Source: Flavobacteriaceae bacterium S0862
GTDB taxonomy: Bacteria > Bacteroidota > Bacteroidia > Flavobacteriales > Flavobacteriaceae
Length of the DNA stretch: 64,000 nt
Assembly: GCA_023015825.1 (NCBI GenBank)
Contig: JALKAW010000004.1
Location: forward strand, 205,125-269,124
Direction of reading: 5' to 3'
The translations under genes and the position numbers were made by a program. Under the pieces are notes generated by a model, which saw only the letters and a list, made by a program, of their open reading frames with translations, searched no databases and was not told the origin of the DNA. The stretch's first letter is position 1; every line of letters starts with the position of its first letter. Below, piece after piece: positions 15,956-25,479 of the stretch.

Positions 15956-16897
15956 ATGACAAAAAAAATCCTTCATATCACTAATGGCTCAAGCCTAACT
16001 AACTATTTAAATGAGTTAAACTTCTCAGGCGATTTTTTAACATGGCATGAAATGCTTTGCGAAGGCCCAACTGTTGAGAAAATTGATACTCAAGAGTTTG
16101 TAGAAATAAGGCGCACTTTTCTAAATAAATATTATAATATAGATATTGATGAATACAAGTTTCATAATGAACTAGGAGTAATTGATGATATTAAAAACTA
16201 TTCCAAAATAATTCTTTGGTTTGAGTATGATTTATTTTGCCATATAAATCTTATGGCAGTCATTAGCTTATTACAACAAAAAAAGGTTAAACTACCTTTA
16301 TTTTTAGTTTGCAGTGGTAGAATTAAAGGAGAACAAGATTTTAAAGGGCTAGGCGAGTTAAGTGAGAGTCAGCTTCTAGATCATTTTGATAATAAAATTG
16401 AATTGAACGAGTCTGATATAGAATTAGCTACGTCAATTTGGAAAATATACTGTGGTAAAGACCATAATTCGTTAAAACCATATATTTTAAAAACCTCGTC
16501 ATTTAAATATTTAAATAGCTGCTTAAAAGCACATTTAAAGCGTTTTCCAAACTCAAAAAATGGTTTAGATAGACTTGAAAAACATATATTGGAAATAATT
16601 AGAGACAACCATATAAAATCTAAACATCATCTATTAGGTTATGTATTAAACTATCAAGGGTATTATGGTTATGGAGACATACAAATAAAACGCATGATTG
16701 ATAATTTGATTATATTCATTGAAGAAACTGACCAAGGATTAGAATTAAACCGTAAAGGTCATGACGCATTATTAAATCAGCATAACTTTTCAAATGAAAT
16801 ACATAACGATATTCAATATGGAGGTGTAAATAGATTAGAATATCAGTTTAACAAAAAACAAAACAAACTCATAAAAACAGTATATAATGTCAATTAA
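15956..16897 (+). CDS. DUF1835 domain-containing protein
   Basis: A 313-residue cytosolic protein. Its N-terminal half begins KKILHITNGSSLTNYLN, with FLTWHEMLCEGP and later ILWFEYDLFCHINLMAVISLL, which I recognise as DUF1835. A C-terminal helical/basic region of the DUF3658-like type follows. No catalytic mechanism is established to my knowledge. It starts 2 nt after the SUI1-like gene and overlaps the phosphorylase gene by 11 nt, so the three should be cotranscribed and translationally coupled. Confidence 0.8.
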   Translation: MTKKILHITNGSSLTNYLNELNFSGDFLTWHEMLCEGPTVEKIDTQEFVEIRRTFLNKYYNIDIDEYKFHNELGVIDDIKNYSKIILWFEYDLFCHINLMAVISLLQQKKVKLPLFLVCSGRIKGEQDFKGLGELSESQLLDHFDNKIELNESDIELATSIWKIYCGKDHNSLKPYILKTSSFKYLNSCLKAHLKRFPNSKNGLDRLEKHILEIIRDNHIKSKHHLLGYVLNYQGYYGYGDIQIKRMIDNLIIFIEETDQGLELNRKGHDALLNQHNFSNEIHNDIQYGGVNRLEYQFNKKQNKLIKTVYNVN

Positions 16898-17756
16898 GGA
16901 ATCCGAACTTATTCTAAACCCAGATGGCAGTGTTTATCATCTTAATTTAAAACCAGAGCATATTGCAGATACTGTTATTTTTGTAGGCGATCAAGATCGT
17001 GTTGCAAAAATATCTAAGCATTTTGATTCCATTGAATTTGAAACTCAAAAACGAGAGTTTAAAACCCATACAGGATATTATAAGGGTAAACGACTTACGG
17101 TAATGTCTACTGGAATTGGTCCCGATAATATCGATATTGTTATGAATGAGCTAGATGCTTTAGTTAATATTAATCTTGAAACCAGAAAACCTAAACAAAC
17201 ACTTAAATCGCTAAACATTGTTCGTGTTGGTACATCTGGCTCTCTTCAAAGTGATGTTCCTGTGGACTCATTTGTATTGAGTACACATGGATTGGATTTA
17301 AACGGCATGCTACACTTCTATCAAATTGAAGACATTTGTAATCCAGAGCTTGAAGATGCGTTTATCAAACACACCAATTGGCATAAAGACAAAGCAAGAC
17401 CAGTGATAATTGGCAATAGTAAATTACTTGAAAATTTTCTAGATAGCCCAAAAGTACACAAGGGTGTTACTGCTACTGCAGGTGGGTTTTATGGACCTCA
17501 AGGACGTGTACTTAGATTGCCTCTATTCGATAATGATATGAATACCAAAATTGACTCATTTAATCATGATGGTATAAAAATCACCAACTTCGAAATGGAA
17601 ACATCAGTCATTTATGGATTGTCAAAACTGTTAGGTCATCATGCCTGTTCTTTAAATGCAATTATAGCCAATAGACCAAACGGAACATTTAGCAAAGATC
17701 CAAAAGCGGCTGTTGAAGGACTTATAAAATACACCCTAAATAAATTAGTTTCTTAA
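16887..17756 (+). CDS. Nucleoside phosphorylase (PNP/UDP family 1)
   Basis: A 289-residue enzyme. Phosphate and nucleoside binding elements are visible: FVGDQDRVAKIS, VMSTGIGPDNIDIVMNEL, IVRVGTSGSLQSDVPVDSF and the purine/pyrimidine-site FEMETSVIYGLSKLLGH. These put it in the uridine/purine phosphorylase family, which splits nucleosides into base and ribose-1-phosphate. The base preference is not clear from sequence; uridine-type is my guess. It overlaps the preceding gene by 11 nt and abuts the next gene with no gap. Confidence 0.85.
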   Translation: MSIKESELILNPDGSVYHLNLKPEHIADTVIFVGDQDRVAKISKHFDSIEFETQKREFKTHTGYYKGKRLTVMSTGIGPDNIDIVMNELDALVNINLETRKPKQTLKSLNIVRVGTSGSLQSDVPVDSFVLSTHGLDLNGMLHFYQIEDICNPELEDAFIKHTNWHKDKARPVIIGNSKLLENFLDSPKVHKGVTATAGGFYGPQGRVLRLPLFDNDMNTKIDSFNHDGIKITNFEMETSVIYGLSKLLGHHACSLNAIIANRPNGTFSKDPKAAVEGLIKYTLNKLVS

Positions 17757-18623
17757 ATGAGTGAAAGTTTAAAAACTGTGAGAATTGGAGGCGTACCAGA
17801 ACATTTCAATCTAGCTTGGTACTTAACTCTTAAAAATAAGGAATATAAAGAAGAAGGTATTAATTTACGCTGGAAGGATTACTTTGGTGGCACTGGTCAA
17901 ATGTGCAAAGCATTACGGGATAATGAAATAGATTTAGCTGTTATTTTAACTGAAGGAATTATAAAGGATATTATTGCAGGTAACAAATGTAAAATTATTC
18001 AAGTATATGTGAAATCGCCATTAATTTGGGGAATACATGTATCACATAATTCTCCATATAAGACAATTAATGATATAAAAGGAACCAAAGCAGCAATAAG
18101 TCGTTTTGGGTCTGGGTCTCATTTAATGGCATATATTAATGCTCAAAATAATCATTGGAATTTAGAAACCGATTTGCATTTTGAAGTCGTAAAAAATCTA
18201 GATGGTGCAGTTAAAGCTCTTACCAATGGAACAGCCGATTATTTTATGTGGGAAAAATTTACAACCAAACCATTAGTAGACACTAATACCTTTAAACATA
18301 TTGATGATTGTCCATCTCCTTGGCCATGTTTTGTCATTGCTGTAAGAGAAGAGTTTCTAGCCAATGAAAAAGAATGCTTAAAGACTATTTTAAATATAAT
18401 AAATAGGACGACGAAGGAGTTCAAAGATATTCCTTCCATTGATGTTACCATTGCAAATAGATACAATCAAAAACTAGAAGATGTGCAACAGTGGCTTAAT
18501 TTAACTGAGTGGTCTCAAGACAACTTAGACATCGAAACAGTAAACAATGTTCAAGAGCAACTTTTGGCTTTGAAGATAATCCCAAAAAAAATACCTTTTA
18601 ACCAGCTGGTAACCAACATTTAA
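17757..18623 (+). CDS. Periplasmic-binding-protein-like (type II fold) protein without signal peptide
   Basis: A 288-residue protein that resembles NMT1/THI5 and ABC-transporter substrate-binding proteins: VRIGGVPEHFNLAWYLTLKNKEY, EIDLAVILTEG, ISRFGSGSHLMAYI and the final TADYFMWEKFTTK. It starts MSESLKTVRIGG with no signal peptide or lipobox, and no permease or ATPase gene is nearby. It therefore looks like a cytosolic small-molecule binder or an enzyme of that fold. The ATG directly follows the phosphorylase stop, hinting at a ligand linked to nucleoside or thiamine-type metabolism; this is speculation. A short C-T5/A5-G hairpin lies just after the stop. Confidence 0.75.
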   Translation: MSESLKTVRIGGVPEHFNLAWYLTLKNKEYKEEGINLRWKDYFGGTGQMCKALRDNEIDLAVILTEGIIKDIIAGNKCKIIQVYVKSPLIWGIHVSHNSPYKTINDIKGTKAAISRFGSGSHLMAYINAQNNHWNLETDLHFEVVKNLDGAVKALTNGTADYFMWEKFTTKPLVDTNTFKHIDDCPSPWPCFVIAVREEFLANEKECLKTILNIINRTTKEFKDIPSIDVTIANRYNQKLEDVQQWLNLTEWSQDNLDIETVNNVQEQLLALKIIPKKIPFNQLVTNI

Positions 18624-18798
18624 CGCTTTTTATCCAAAAAGTAAGAGTTTTCAACGAATACTTGTGATATACGTACATATACGCATTGTTTCGTATTATT
18701 TTTTTATTTACCTTTATTAACATATCTTAACATAGTTTTTGCATTTCATCGAATTTATTTGTATTTTGCCGAAATAATGTTGCCCAAATCCTTAGTAT

Positions 18799-18996
18799 AT
18801 GATTTATAAAATTACATTAATTCTTTTAATTTTAGTAGCAATAAATTTCGTCCTATTGGTTTTTAGCACGAATAAAATTAAGAGTTTTTCGAAACCTAAA
18901 AAAGCCAAAGCTAGCAGACCTATAGTACTGAAAAAAGCACCAAAAACACTTACCACTCGACAGGTTCCAAGCCGTTTGTCTCCAACTGGTAGTTAG
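18799..18996 (+). CDS. Small single-helix membrane protein
   Basis: A 65-residue frame with a clear hydrophobic N-terminal helix (MIYKITLILLILVAINFVLLVF) followed by a very basic, Ser/Pro/Lys-rich tail. The last 47 nt overlap the end of the convergent ung gene. The composition (membrane anchor plus basic tail) is what a real short gene would show and not a random frame, but no homologue is recognised. It could be a shadow that happens to look good. Confidence 0.45.
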   Translation: MIYKITLILLILVAINFVLLVFSTNKIKSFSKPKKAKASRPIVLKKAPKTLTTRQVPSRLSPTGS

Positions 18997-19615
18997 TTTT
19001 ACTAAAGTGTTTATTGCCAAACCAATACCCTCTATTAGCACTTAATGGAGATGGATGACCTGACGTTAATATATAATGTTTTTTAGCATCAATAAGTTTC
19101 CCTTTCTTTTTCGCGAAGCCCCCCCAAAGTAAAAACACAACATTGGTCTTTTTCTCAGATATTGTTTTAATAACTAAGTCTGTAAATTGTTCCCACCCTT
19201 TATTTTGATGACTCCCAGCTTCATGAGCTCTAACCGTCAATGTTGCATTTAGTAATAATATACCTTGCTGAGCCCAACGTTCTAAGTTTCCACTTGTTGG
19301 GTAAGGAATTCCCAAATCAGTTTCAATTTCTTTAAAAATATTAATCAAAGACGGAGGATGTTTCACGCCCTCATTAACAGAAAAGCACAAACCATTTGCT
19401 TGATTAACACCATGATATGGATCTTGACCAATAATAACCACTTTTAAATTGTCAAATGTGCAATAATCAAAGGCTGCAAAAATTTCCTTTCCAGGAGGGA
19501 AACATTGATACGTTTTATATTCTAGTTTTACAAAATTGACTAACTCAGTAAAATATGGTTTACTAAACTCGTCCTCCAAATGTGTTTTCCAACTTGTATG
19601 AATGTTTACGTTCAT
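18950..19615 (-). CDS. ung: Uracil-DNA glycosylase
   Basis: A 221-residue family 1 uracil-DNA glycosylase, which removes uracil from DNA to begin base excision repair. Motif A is GQDPYHGVNQANGLCFSV with the catalytic Asp, and motif B is SGHPSPLSANRGYWFGNKHF with the catalytic His and the minor-groove loop. The length is normal for the family. It begins 6 nt after the parC stop and is the third gene of the parE-parC-ung operon. Confidence 0.97.
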   Translation of the reverse strand: MNVNIHTSWKTHLEDEFSKPYFTELVNFVKLEYKTYQCFPPGKEIFAAFDYCTFDNLKVVIIGQDPYHGVNQANGLCFSVNEGVKHPPSLINIFKEIETDLGIPYPTSGNLERWAQQGILLLNATLTVRAHEAGSHQNKGWEQFTDLVIKTISEKKTNVVFLLWGGFAKKKGKLIDAKKHYILTSGHPSPLSANRGYWFGNKHFSKTNYQLETNGLEPVEW

Positions 19616-19621
19616 AAACTA

Positions 19622-22273
19622 TTAAAACAAGGTAATCTGCCCTTCATCATCAATATCTAAATCCTTTGATGCTTCGCCATTTGGAGAAGGTTTTACAACC
19701 GATTTGTTGTTTTCAACAACTTCTTCATCTATCACTTCCATTTCATCAGCAGGTACTTCTTCTGGAGCCTCATAAGGCAAGGAATCAATTAAATTAATTT
19801 GATTGACTTTGTCTCTAGTTAATTGATTTCCAAGTGCATTAATTCCTTTTACTGCAATAAATTCTTCAAGGTTAACTTCTAAGTTATCTTTTCTATCTTT
19901 CCCTCGTTCTTTAGCAAAAACCACCTCAGCCATCGGTCTCCAATCAGTAGAAACTATTTCCAATTGTGAGTTTTGGTTATCTGTTATAAAACTTTCAATC
20001 TTATTTTCGTTTTCAACCAAGAAACGTTTCACATAATAACGTTCTTTGTCACCATCAAAATAAATTGCTGAAATTGGTTTTTTGGGAATCCATTTTTCCA
20101 TTACTATCATATCGTTATCAAAACGTGCAGTAATTTCTGGAATAATGGTTTTAATCAGTCCGGATTGTGTAATTATGAGTATTCTATCCTCTCCTCTAAA
20201 TTCGCCAACTAACTCACCTCTACCATCTACATTTAAACGTTGTACGGTATCGTCAAACCATATCTTACGTGGCTTTAAAGTGCTTACCCCTTTTTCTTTT
20301 AGCTCGATACGTTTTACAGTGTATTTTGTAACTAAATTACCTTTAGAAGCTCTTCCTTTAATAATAATATCTGCAAAATCTAAATCCCATTTTAACTTTT
20401 TAATACTACCTACTTGTCGTAACATCACAGTCACCACTTCAGCTTCACCATTTGGATTAGCCGAAAAATAATGTACTATCGAATTGCTATTTCCATTCGT
20501 CAAATCGTACTCTCTATCTCTAGTAATAGAAGTCACAGCAAAACGCTTGACATACGATGGACCGCCTTTGCCATCACGATAAATCATATTATAAATAGTA
20601 CGCTTGTCCTTTTTCTTGAAAACAGCTACATGTATAATCCCCTTGCCAATAAAGGTTTTGGAATCTACCTTGGTTACCATCATTTTACCGTCTTTGGTAA
20701 ACACAATAATATCGTCTATATCACTACAATCACATACATATTCATCTCGACGTAATGAAGTTCCAATAAAGCCTTCTTCTCTATTTACATAAAGCTTGGT
20801 GTTTCTAATAATCACTTTGGTAGCATCTACATCATCAAATACACGAATTTCGGTTTGACGCTCTCTGCCTTTACCGTATTCCTTTTTCAATCTGGTAAAA
20901 TAAGCAATGGCATAATCTATTAAGTTGGCCAAATGGTGCTTCACTTCTGCAATCTGATCTTCTAACGCATCAATTTTTTGTTGTGCCTTATCGATATCAA
21001 ATTTTGATATACGCTTGATTCTAATCTCTGTTAATCTAGCGATATCTTCATCTATAACAGCTCTTTTTAAATGTTTTATATGTGGTTTTAGCCCTTTGTC
21101 TATAGCTCTAATAACACCTTCCCAAGTTTCCTCTTCCTCAATATCACGGTATATTCTATTTTCAATAAATATGCGCTCCAAGGAAGCGAAATGCCATTGT
21201 TCTTCAAACTCACCGAGTTTTATCTCAAGCTCTTGCTTTAATAACTGGACCGTATTGTCAGTCGAGCGACGTAACATTTCGGTTACACCTACAAAAAATG
21301 GTTTATTGTCTTCAATAACACAACCTAAAGGAGAAATTGAGGTTTCACAATTTGTAAAAGCATATAAAGCATCAATCGTTTTATCTGGAGAAATACCTGA
21401 AGGCAAATGCACTAATATTTCAACATCAGCAGCAGTATTATCTTCAATTTTTTTAATCTTAATTTTTCCTTTATCATTCGCCTTTAATATAGAATCTATT
21501 AAAGACGAGGTATTTGTTCCAAAAGGAATTTCGGTAATCACTAATGTGTTTTTATCGTATTGTGAAATCTTTGCTCTTACGCGAACCTTCCCTCCTCTTA
21601 AACCGTCATTATAATTAGTGAAATCGGCTATTCCAGCTGTTGGAAAATCTGGTAATATAGTAAATCGCTTTCCTTGAAGATGCTTTACTGATGCATCAAT
21701 CAATTCGATAAAGTTATGTGGTAAAATTTTGGTCGACAACCCAACTGCAATTCCTTCTCCTCCTTGAGCTAAAAGCAATGGAAACATCACTGGAAGGTTA
21801 ACAGGCTCTTTACGCCTACCATCATAAGAAGCTTGCCATTCTGTGATTTTAGGATTGTAAACAACATCTAATGCAAATTTTGATAATCGTGCTTCGATAT
21901 AACGTGATGCAGCAGCTCTATCTCCTGTTAGAATATTTCCCCAATTTCCTTGAGTATCAATCAATAAATCTTTCTGACCAATTTGAACCATAGCATCAGC
22001 AATACTTGCATCACCATGTGGGTGATATTGCATGGTATGACCAACAATGTTCGCTACTTTATTGTAGCGACCATCATCCAAATCTTTCATGGAGTGCATA
22101 ATACGTCGCTGTACAGGCTTAAAACCATCTTCAATGGCAGGAACTGCACGTTCTAGTATGACATACGAAGCATAGTCCAAAAACCAATCCTTGTACATCC
22201 CTGTAACTTTAGTGATTGTTTCTTGGTTATCGTCGTTATTATTATTTATTAAGTTTTCGTTTTCTTCACTCAT
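19622..22273 (-). CDS. parC: DNA topoisomerase IV subunit A
   Basis: An 883-residue type IIA topoisomerase breakage-rejoining subunit. The catalytic tyrosine is Y125 in AAASRYIEARL, and the winged-helix region has HPHGDASIADAMV. A coiled-coil tower and a C-terminal beta-pinwheel region follow. The final 60 residues or so are acidic. It is called subunit A of topoisomerase IV because it sits 2 nt after a parE-type gene, separate from any gyrase gene in view. The operon order parE-parC is common in Bacteroidota. It should decatenate daughter chromosomes. Confidence 0.93.
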   Translation of the reverse strand: MSEENENLINNNNDDNQETITKVTGMYKDWFLDYASYVILERAVPAIEDGFKPVQRRIMHSMKDLDDGRYNKVANIVGHTMQYHPHGDASIADAMVQIGQKDLLIDTQGNWGNILTGDRAAASRYIEARLSKFALDVVYNPKITEWQASYDGRRKEPVNLPVMFPLLLAQGGEGIAVGLSTKILPHNFIELIDASVKHLQGKRFTILPDFPTAGIADFTNYNDGLRGGKVRVRAKISQYDKNTLVITEIPFGTNTSSLIDSILKANDKGKIKIKKIEDNTAADVEILVHLPSGISPDKTIDALYAFTNCETSISPLGCVIEDNKPFFVGVTEMLRRSTDNTVQLLKQELEIKLGEFEEQWHFASLERIFIENRIYRDIEEEETWEGVIRAIDKGLKPHIKHLKRAVIDEDIARLTEIRIKRISKFDIDKAQQKIDALEDQIAEVKHHLANLIDYAIAYFTRLKKEYGKGRERQTEIRVFDDVDATKVIIRNTKLYVNREEGFIGTSLRRDEYVCDCSDIDDIIVFTKDGKMMVTKVDSKTFIGKGIIHVAVFKKKDKRTIYNMIYRDGKGGPSYVKRFAVTSITRDREYDLTNGNSNSIVHYFSANPNGEAEVVTVMLRQVGSIKKLKWDLDFADIIIKGRASKGNLVTKYTVKRIELKEKGVSTLKPRKIWFDDTVQRLNVDGRGELVGEFRGEDRILIITQSGLIKTIIPEITARFDNDMIVMEKWIPKKPISAIYFDGDKERYYVKRFLVENENKIESFITDNQNSQLEIVSTDWRPMAEVVFAKERGKDRKDNLEVNLEEFIAVKGINALGNQLTRDKVNQINLIDSLPYEAPEEVPADEMEVIDEEVVENNKSVVKPSPNGEASKDLDIDDEGQITLF

Positions 22274-22275
22274 AG

Positions 22276-24135
22276 TTAATTATCCTCTTCTACTAAATCA
22301 AGCTCAACTTTCAAATTATTAATAATGAATTCTTGCCTTGTTGGCGTGTTTTTTCCCATATAAAAAGACAGCAACTCTTCAATAGACATTTCTTTATCTA
22401 ACATTACAGGGTCTAAGCGAATATCTTCCCCAATAAAATGCACAAACTCATCTGGCGATATTTCTCCCAAACCTTTAAATCGTGTAATCTCAGGCTTTGG
22501 TTTTAATTTTTCAATAGCATCTCTTCGTTCTTCTTCAGAATAACAATAAACAGTTTCTTTTTTATTTCTAACCCTAAATAATGGCGTTTGTAAAATGTAC
22601 AAATGACCTTCTTTAATTACCTCTGGGAAAAATTGTAAAAAGAAGGTAATTAACAAAAGTCTAATGTGCATGCCATCTACATCTGCATCAGTTGCAATTA
22701 CTACATTGTTATAGCGTAAATCTTCTAAAGATTCTTCTATGTTTAAAGCAGCTTGAAGTAAATTGAATTCTTCATTTTCGTACACAATTTTCTTACTTAA
22801 ACCATAACAGTTTAAAGGCTTTCCTTTTAAACTAAAAACTGCTTGTGTGTTGACGTCTCTTGATTTAGTGATACTACCAGAAGCCGAATCACCCTCAGTA
22901 ATAAACAAAGTGGTTTCAAGGTTACGCTCGTTTTTGGTATCCCCAAAATGCACACGGCAATCACGCAATTTCTTATTATGAAGACTTGCTTTTTTCGCTC
23001 TATCTTTTGCTAATTTTCTAATACCAGATAACTCTTTACGCTCGCGTTCGGCTTGAAGAATTTTTCGTTGAATTTTCTCTGCTGTATCTGGATTTTTATG
23101 CAAGAAGTTATCAAGCTGTGTTTTTAGAAAGTCGTTGATGTACGTTCTTACCGTTGGAAGATCTCCTCCCATATCAGTTGAACCTAATTTTGTTTTTGTC
23201 TGACTTTCAAAAACTGGCTCCATTACTTTTATAGAAACTGCTGAAACTACCGATTTTCTAATATCTGAAGCCTCATAGTTTTTCCCATAGAACTCTCTAA
23301 TGGTTTTAACCAAAGCCTCTCTAAAAGCGGATAAATGTGTACCGCCTTGAGTGGTGTTTTGACCATTAACAAACGAATGATATTCCTCACTATATTGTGT
23401 TTTACTATGAGTTAAAGCAACTTCAATATCGTTTCCGCGTAAATGAATAATTGAATATAATCTGTCAGACTCATTTATGTTGTCGCTTAATAAATCTTTA
23501 AGACCATTTTCACTATAAAATTTTTCGCCATTAAAAACGATAGTCAATCCAGGATTTAAGTACACATAGTTTTTGAGCATTTTTGCTACATACTCATTTC
23601 TGTACTTATAATTTTTAAAGATAAGTTCGTCTGGTACAAAAGACACTTTTGTTCCTTTACGTCTTGAGGTGTCATCAAGTAATTCTTGATTGGTTAAGTT
23701 TCCTTGTTCAAATTCAGCAGAGGCCGATTTTCCTTCACGTGTAGATTCTACTCTAAAATAGGTGGAAAGTGCATTTACTGCCTTTGTACCAACTCCGTTT
23801 AGTCCAACTGATTTCTTAAACGCTTTAGAATCATACTTTCCTCCAGTATTCATTTTTGAAACTACGTCCACCACTTTTCCAAGCGGAATACCACGTCCGT
23901 AATCCCTAACAATCACTTTGTTGCCTTGTATGGAGATTTCAATGGTTTTACCTGCTCCCATGACATATTCGTCAATAGAGTTGTCTAACACTTCTTTTAC
24001 AAGAATGTAAATACCATCATCAGGAGAAGAACCATCACCAAGCTTACCAATGTACATGCCAGGACGCATTCGGATGTGTTCTTTCCAGTCGAGCGAGCGT
24101 ATATTATCTTCGGTATATTTGGTTTCTTGAGACAT
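22276..24135 (-). CDS. parE: DNA topoisomerase IV subunit B
   Basis: A 619-residue ATPase subunit. The GHKL ATP site is seen in [23 protein letters not shown] and [14 protein letters not shown]. The Toprim domain has [10 protein letters not shown] and [13 protein letters not shown], which carry the metal acids. Its length matches ParE and is shorter than most gyrase B proteins with insertions. It is the first gene of the operon, and the gap of 140 nt to ychF holds the ychF terminator and presumably its promoter. Confidence 0.94.
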   Translation of the reverse strand: MSQETKYTEDNIRSLDWKEHIRMRPGMYIGKLGDGSSPDDGIYILVKEVLDNSIDEYVMGAGKTIEISIQGNKVIVRDYGRGIPLGKVVDVVSKMNTGGKYDSKAFKKSVGLNGVGTKAVNALSTYFRVESTREGKSASAEFEQGNLTNQELLDDTSRRKGTKVSFVPDELIFKNYKYRNEYVAKMLKNYVYLNPGLTIVFNGEKFYSENGLKDLLSDNINESDRLYSIIHLRGNDIEVALTHSKTQYSEEYHSFVNGQNTTQGGTHLSAFREALVKTIREFYGKNYEASDIRKSVVSAVSIKVMEPVFESQTKTKLGSTDMGGDLPTVRTYINDFLKTQLDNFLHKNPDTAEKIQRKILQAERERKELSGIRKLAKDRAKKASLHNKKLRDCRVHFGDTKNERNLETTLFITEGDSASGSITKSRDVNTQAVFSLKGKPLNCYGLSKKIVYENEEFNLLQAALNIEESLEDLRYNNVVIATDADVDGMHIRLLLITFFLQFFPEVIKEGHLYILQTPLFRVRNKKETVYCYSEEERRDAIEKLKPKPEITRFKGLGEISPDEFVHFIGEDIRLDPVMLDKEMSIEELLSFYMGKNTPTRQEFIINNLKVELDLVEEDN

Positions 24136-24215
24136 AGATTTGTTGAAAATTTTGACAGGTTGCTAATATAATACAACACTATAATAAATGAAACAATGAA
24201 GTTACAAAGTAATTA

Positions 24216-24254
24216 ACAAAAAATAGCCAATATTGTTGAGAACATTGGCTATAA
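24216..24254 (-). terminator. Terminator of ychF
   Basis: ATAGCCAAT and ATTGGCTAT form a perfect 9-bp stem (24223-24252). Read on the minus strand it is followed by TTTTTTG, so it terminates ychF transcripts. Confidence 0.85.
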
Positions 24255-24275
24255 ATATATCTTTATTGAAAATCT

Positions 24276-25370
24276 TTAAACATTGAATAAGAAATGCATA
24301 ACATCGCCATCTTTAACGATGTATTGCTTTCCTTCTACACGCATTTTTCCAGCTTCTTTTACCTTTGCTTCACTACCGTAATGAACATAGTCGTCATAAC
24401 TAATTACCTCTGCTCTAATAAAGCCTTTTTCAAAGTCTGTATGTATAACTCCAGCTGCTTGTGGTGCAGTAGCACCAATATCTATGGTCCAAGCACGAAC
24501 TTCTTTAACTCCAGCTGTAAAATAGGTTTGCTGATTTAACAGCTTGTAAGCTGAACGTATTAACTTAGAAGATCCAGGTTCATCTAAGCCTATATCATCT
24601 AAAAACATTTGACGTTCTTCGTAATCGTCTAATTCGTTAATATCTGCCTCGGTACCTACAGCAAGCACTAAAACTTCGGCATTCTCATCTTTAACAGCTT
24701 CTTTAATTTGATCAACATAAGCATTTCCTGATACTGCTGAAGCTTCATCTACATTACATACATACATGACTGGTTTGTCAGTAATAAATTGCAAAGGCTT
24801 TACGTAAGCAGCATAATCTTCATCCGAAAATTCTAAAGCCCTAACTGACGTTCCAGTTTCCAGACCTTCTTTAATCTTTATAAGTACAGCTTCTTCTTTT
24901 TGCGCCTCTTTATTTCCTGTTTTTGCTGCACGCTTTACTTTATCGTGTTTTTTTTCGGCTGTTTCTAAATCTTTTAGTTGCAACTCAAAATCAATAGTTT
25001 CTTTATCCCTAATAGGATTTACATTTCCGTCTACATGTACTACATTATCATTATCAAAACAACGAACAACATGCAAAATAGCATCGGTTTCACGAATATT
25101 AGCCAAGAATTGATTTCCTAATCCTTCTCCTTTACTAGCTCCTTTTACCAAACCTGCAATATCAACAATCTCAACAGTTGCTGGCAGTACTCGCTCAGGG
25201 TTTACTAGTTCCTCTAGTTTTTCAAGTCTTGGGTCTGGTACATTTACAACGCCAATATTTGGCTCAATAGTACAAAACGGAAAGTTTGCACTTTGTGCTT
25301 TTGCGTTTGACAAACAATTAAACAACGTTGATTTTCCAACATTTGGCAATCCTACAATTCCAGCTTTCAT
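24276..25370 (-). CDS. ychF: Ribosome-associated P-loop ATPase YchF (Obg family)
   Basis: A 364-residue protein with P-loop GLPNVGKST at 7-15, [20 protein letters not shown] (G2/G3 region) and YVCNVDE in place of the NKxD motif, the change that makes this Obg-family member prefer ATP. The C-terminal TGS-like domain ends [13 protein letters not shown]. Length is exactly that of the family. It acts on ribosomes and stress responses in studied bacteria. Transcribed alone, with its own terminator. Confidence 0.97.
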   Translation of the reverse strand: MKAGIVGLPNVGKSTLFNCLSNAKAQSANFPFCTIEPNIGVVNVPDPRLEKLEELVNPERVLPATVEIVDIAGLVKGASKGEGLGNQFLANIRETDAILHVVRCFDNDNVVHVDGNVNPIRDKETIDFELQLKDLETAEKKHDKVKRAAKTGNKEAQKEEAVLIKIKEGLETGTSVRALEFSDEDYAAYVKPLQFITDKPVMYVCNVDEASAVSGNAYVDQIKEAVKDENAEVLVLAVGTEADINELDDYEERQMFLDDIGLDEPGSSKLIRSAYKLLNQQTYFTAGVKEVRAWTIDIGATAPQAAGVIHTDFEKGFIRAEVISYDDYVHYGSEAKVKEAGKMRVEGKQYIVKDGDVMHFLFNV

Positions 25371-25479
25371 TAATTTAATTTTGAGGTGGCAAATGTAACT
25401 ATTTTAACAAGAATTTTAAACTCTAGGCGTTACAATTATGTAATTTCGTCGTCTCCTTTATAAAACCATCAATCATTAC

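Noticed and set aside
20082..20792. Series of plus-strand frames
   Set aside because: All are antisense to parC, whose catalytic motifs read through this stretch.
21015..21614. 199-codon plus-strand open frame
   Set aside because: It lies wholly antisense inside parC, has no domain or signal and a composition expected of a shadow frame.
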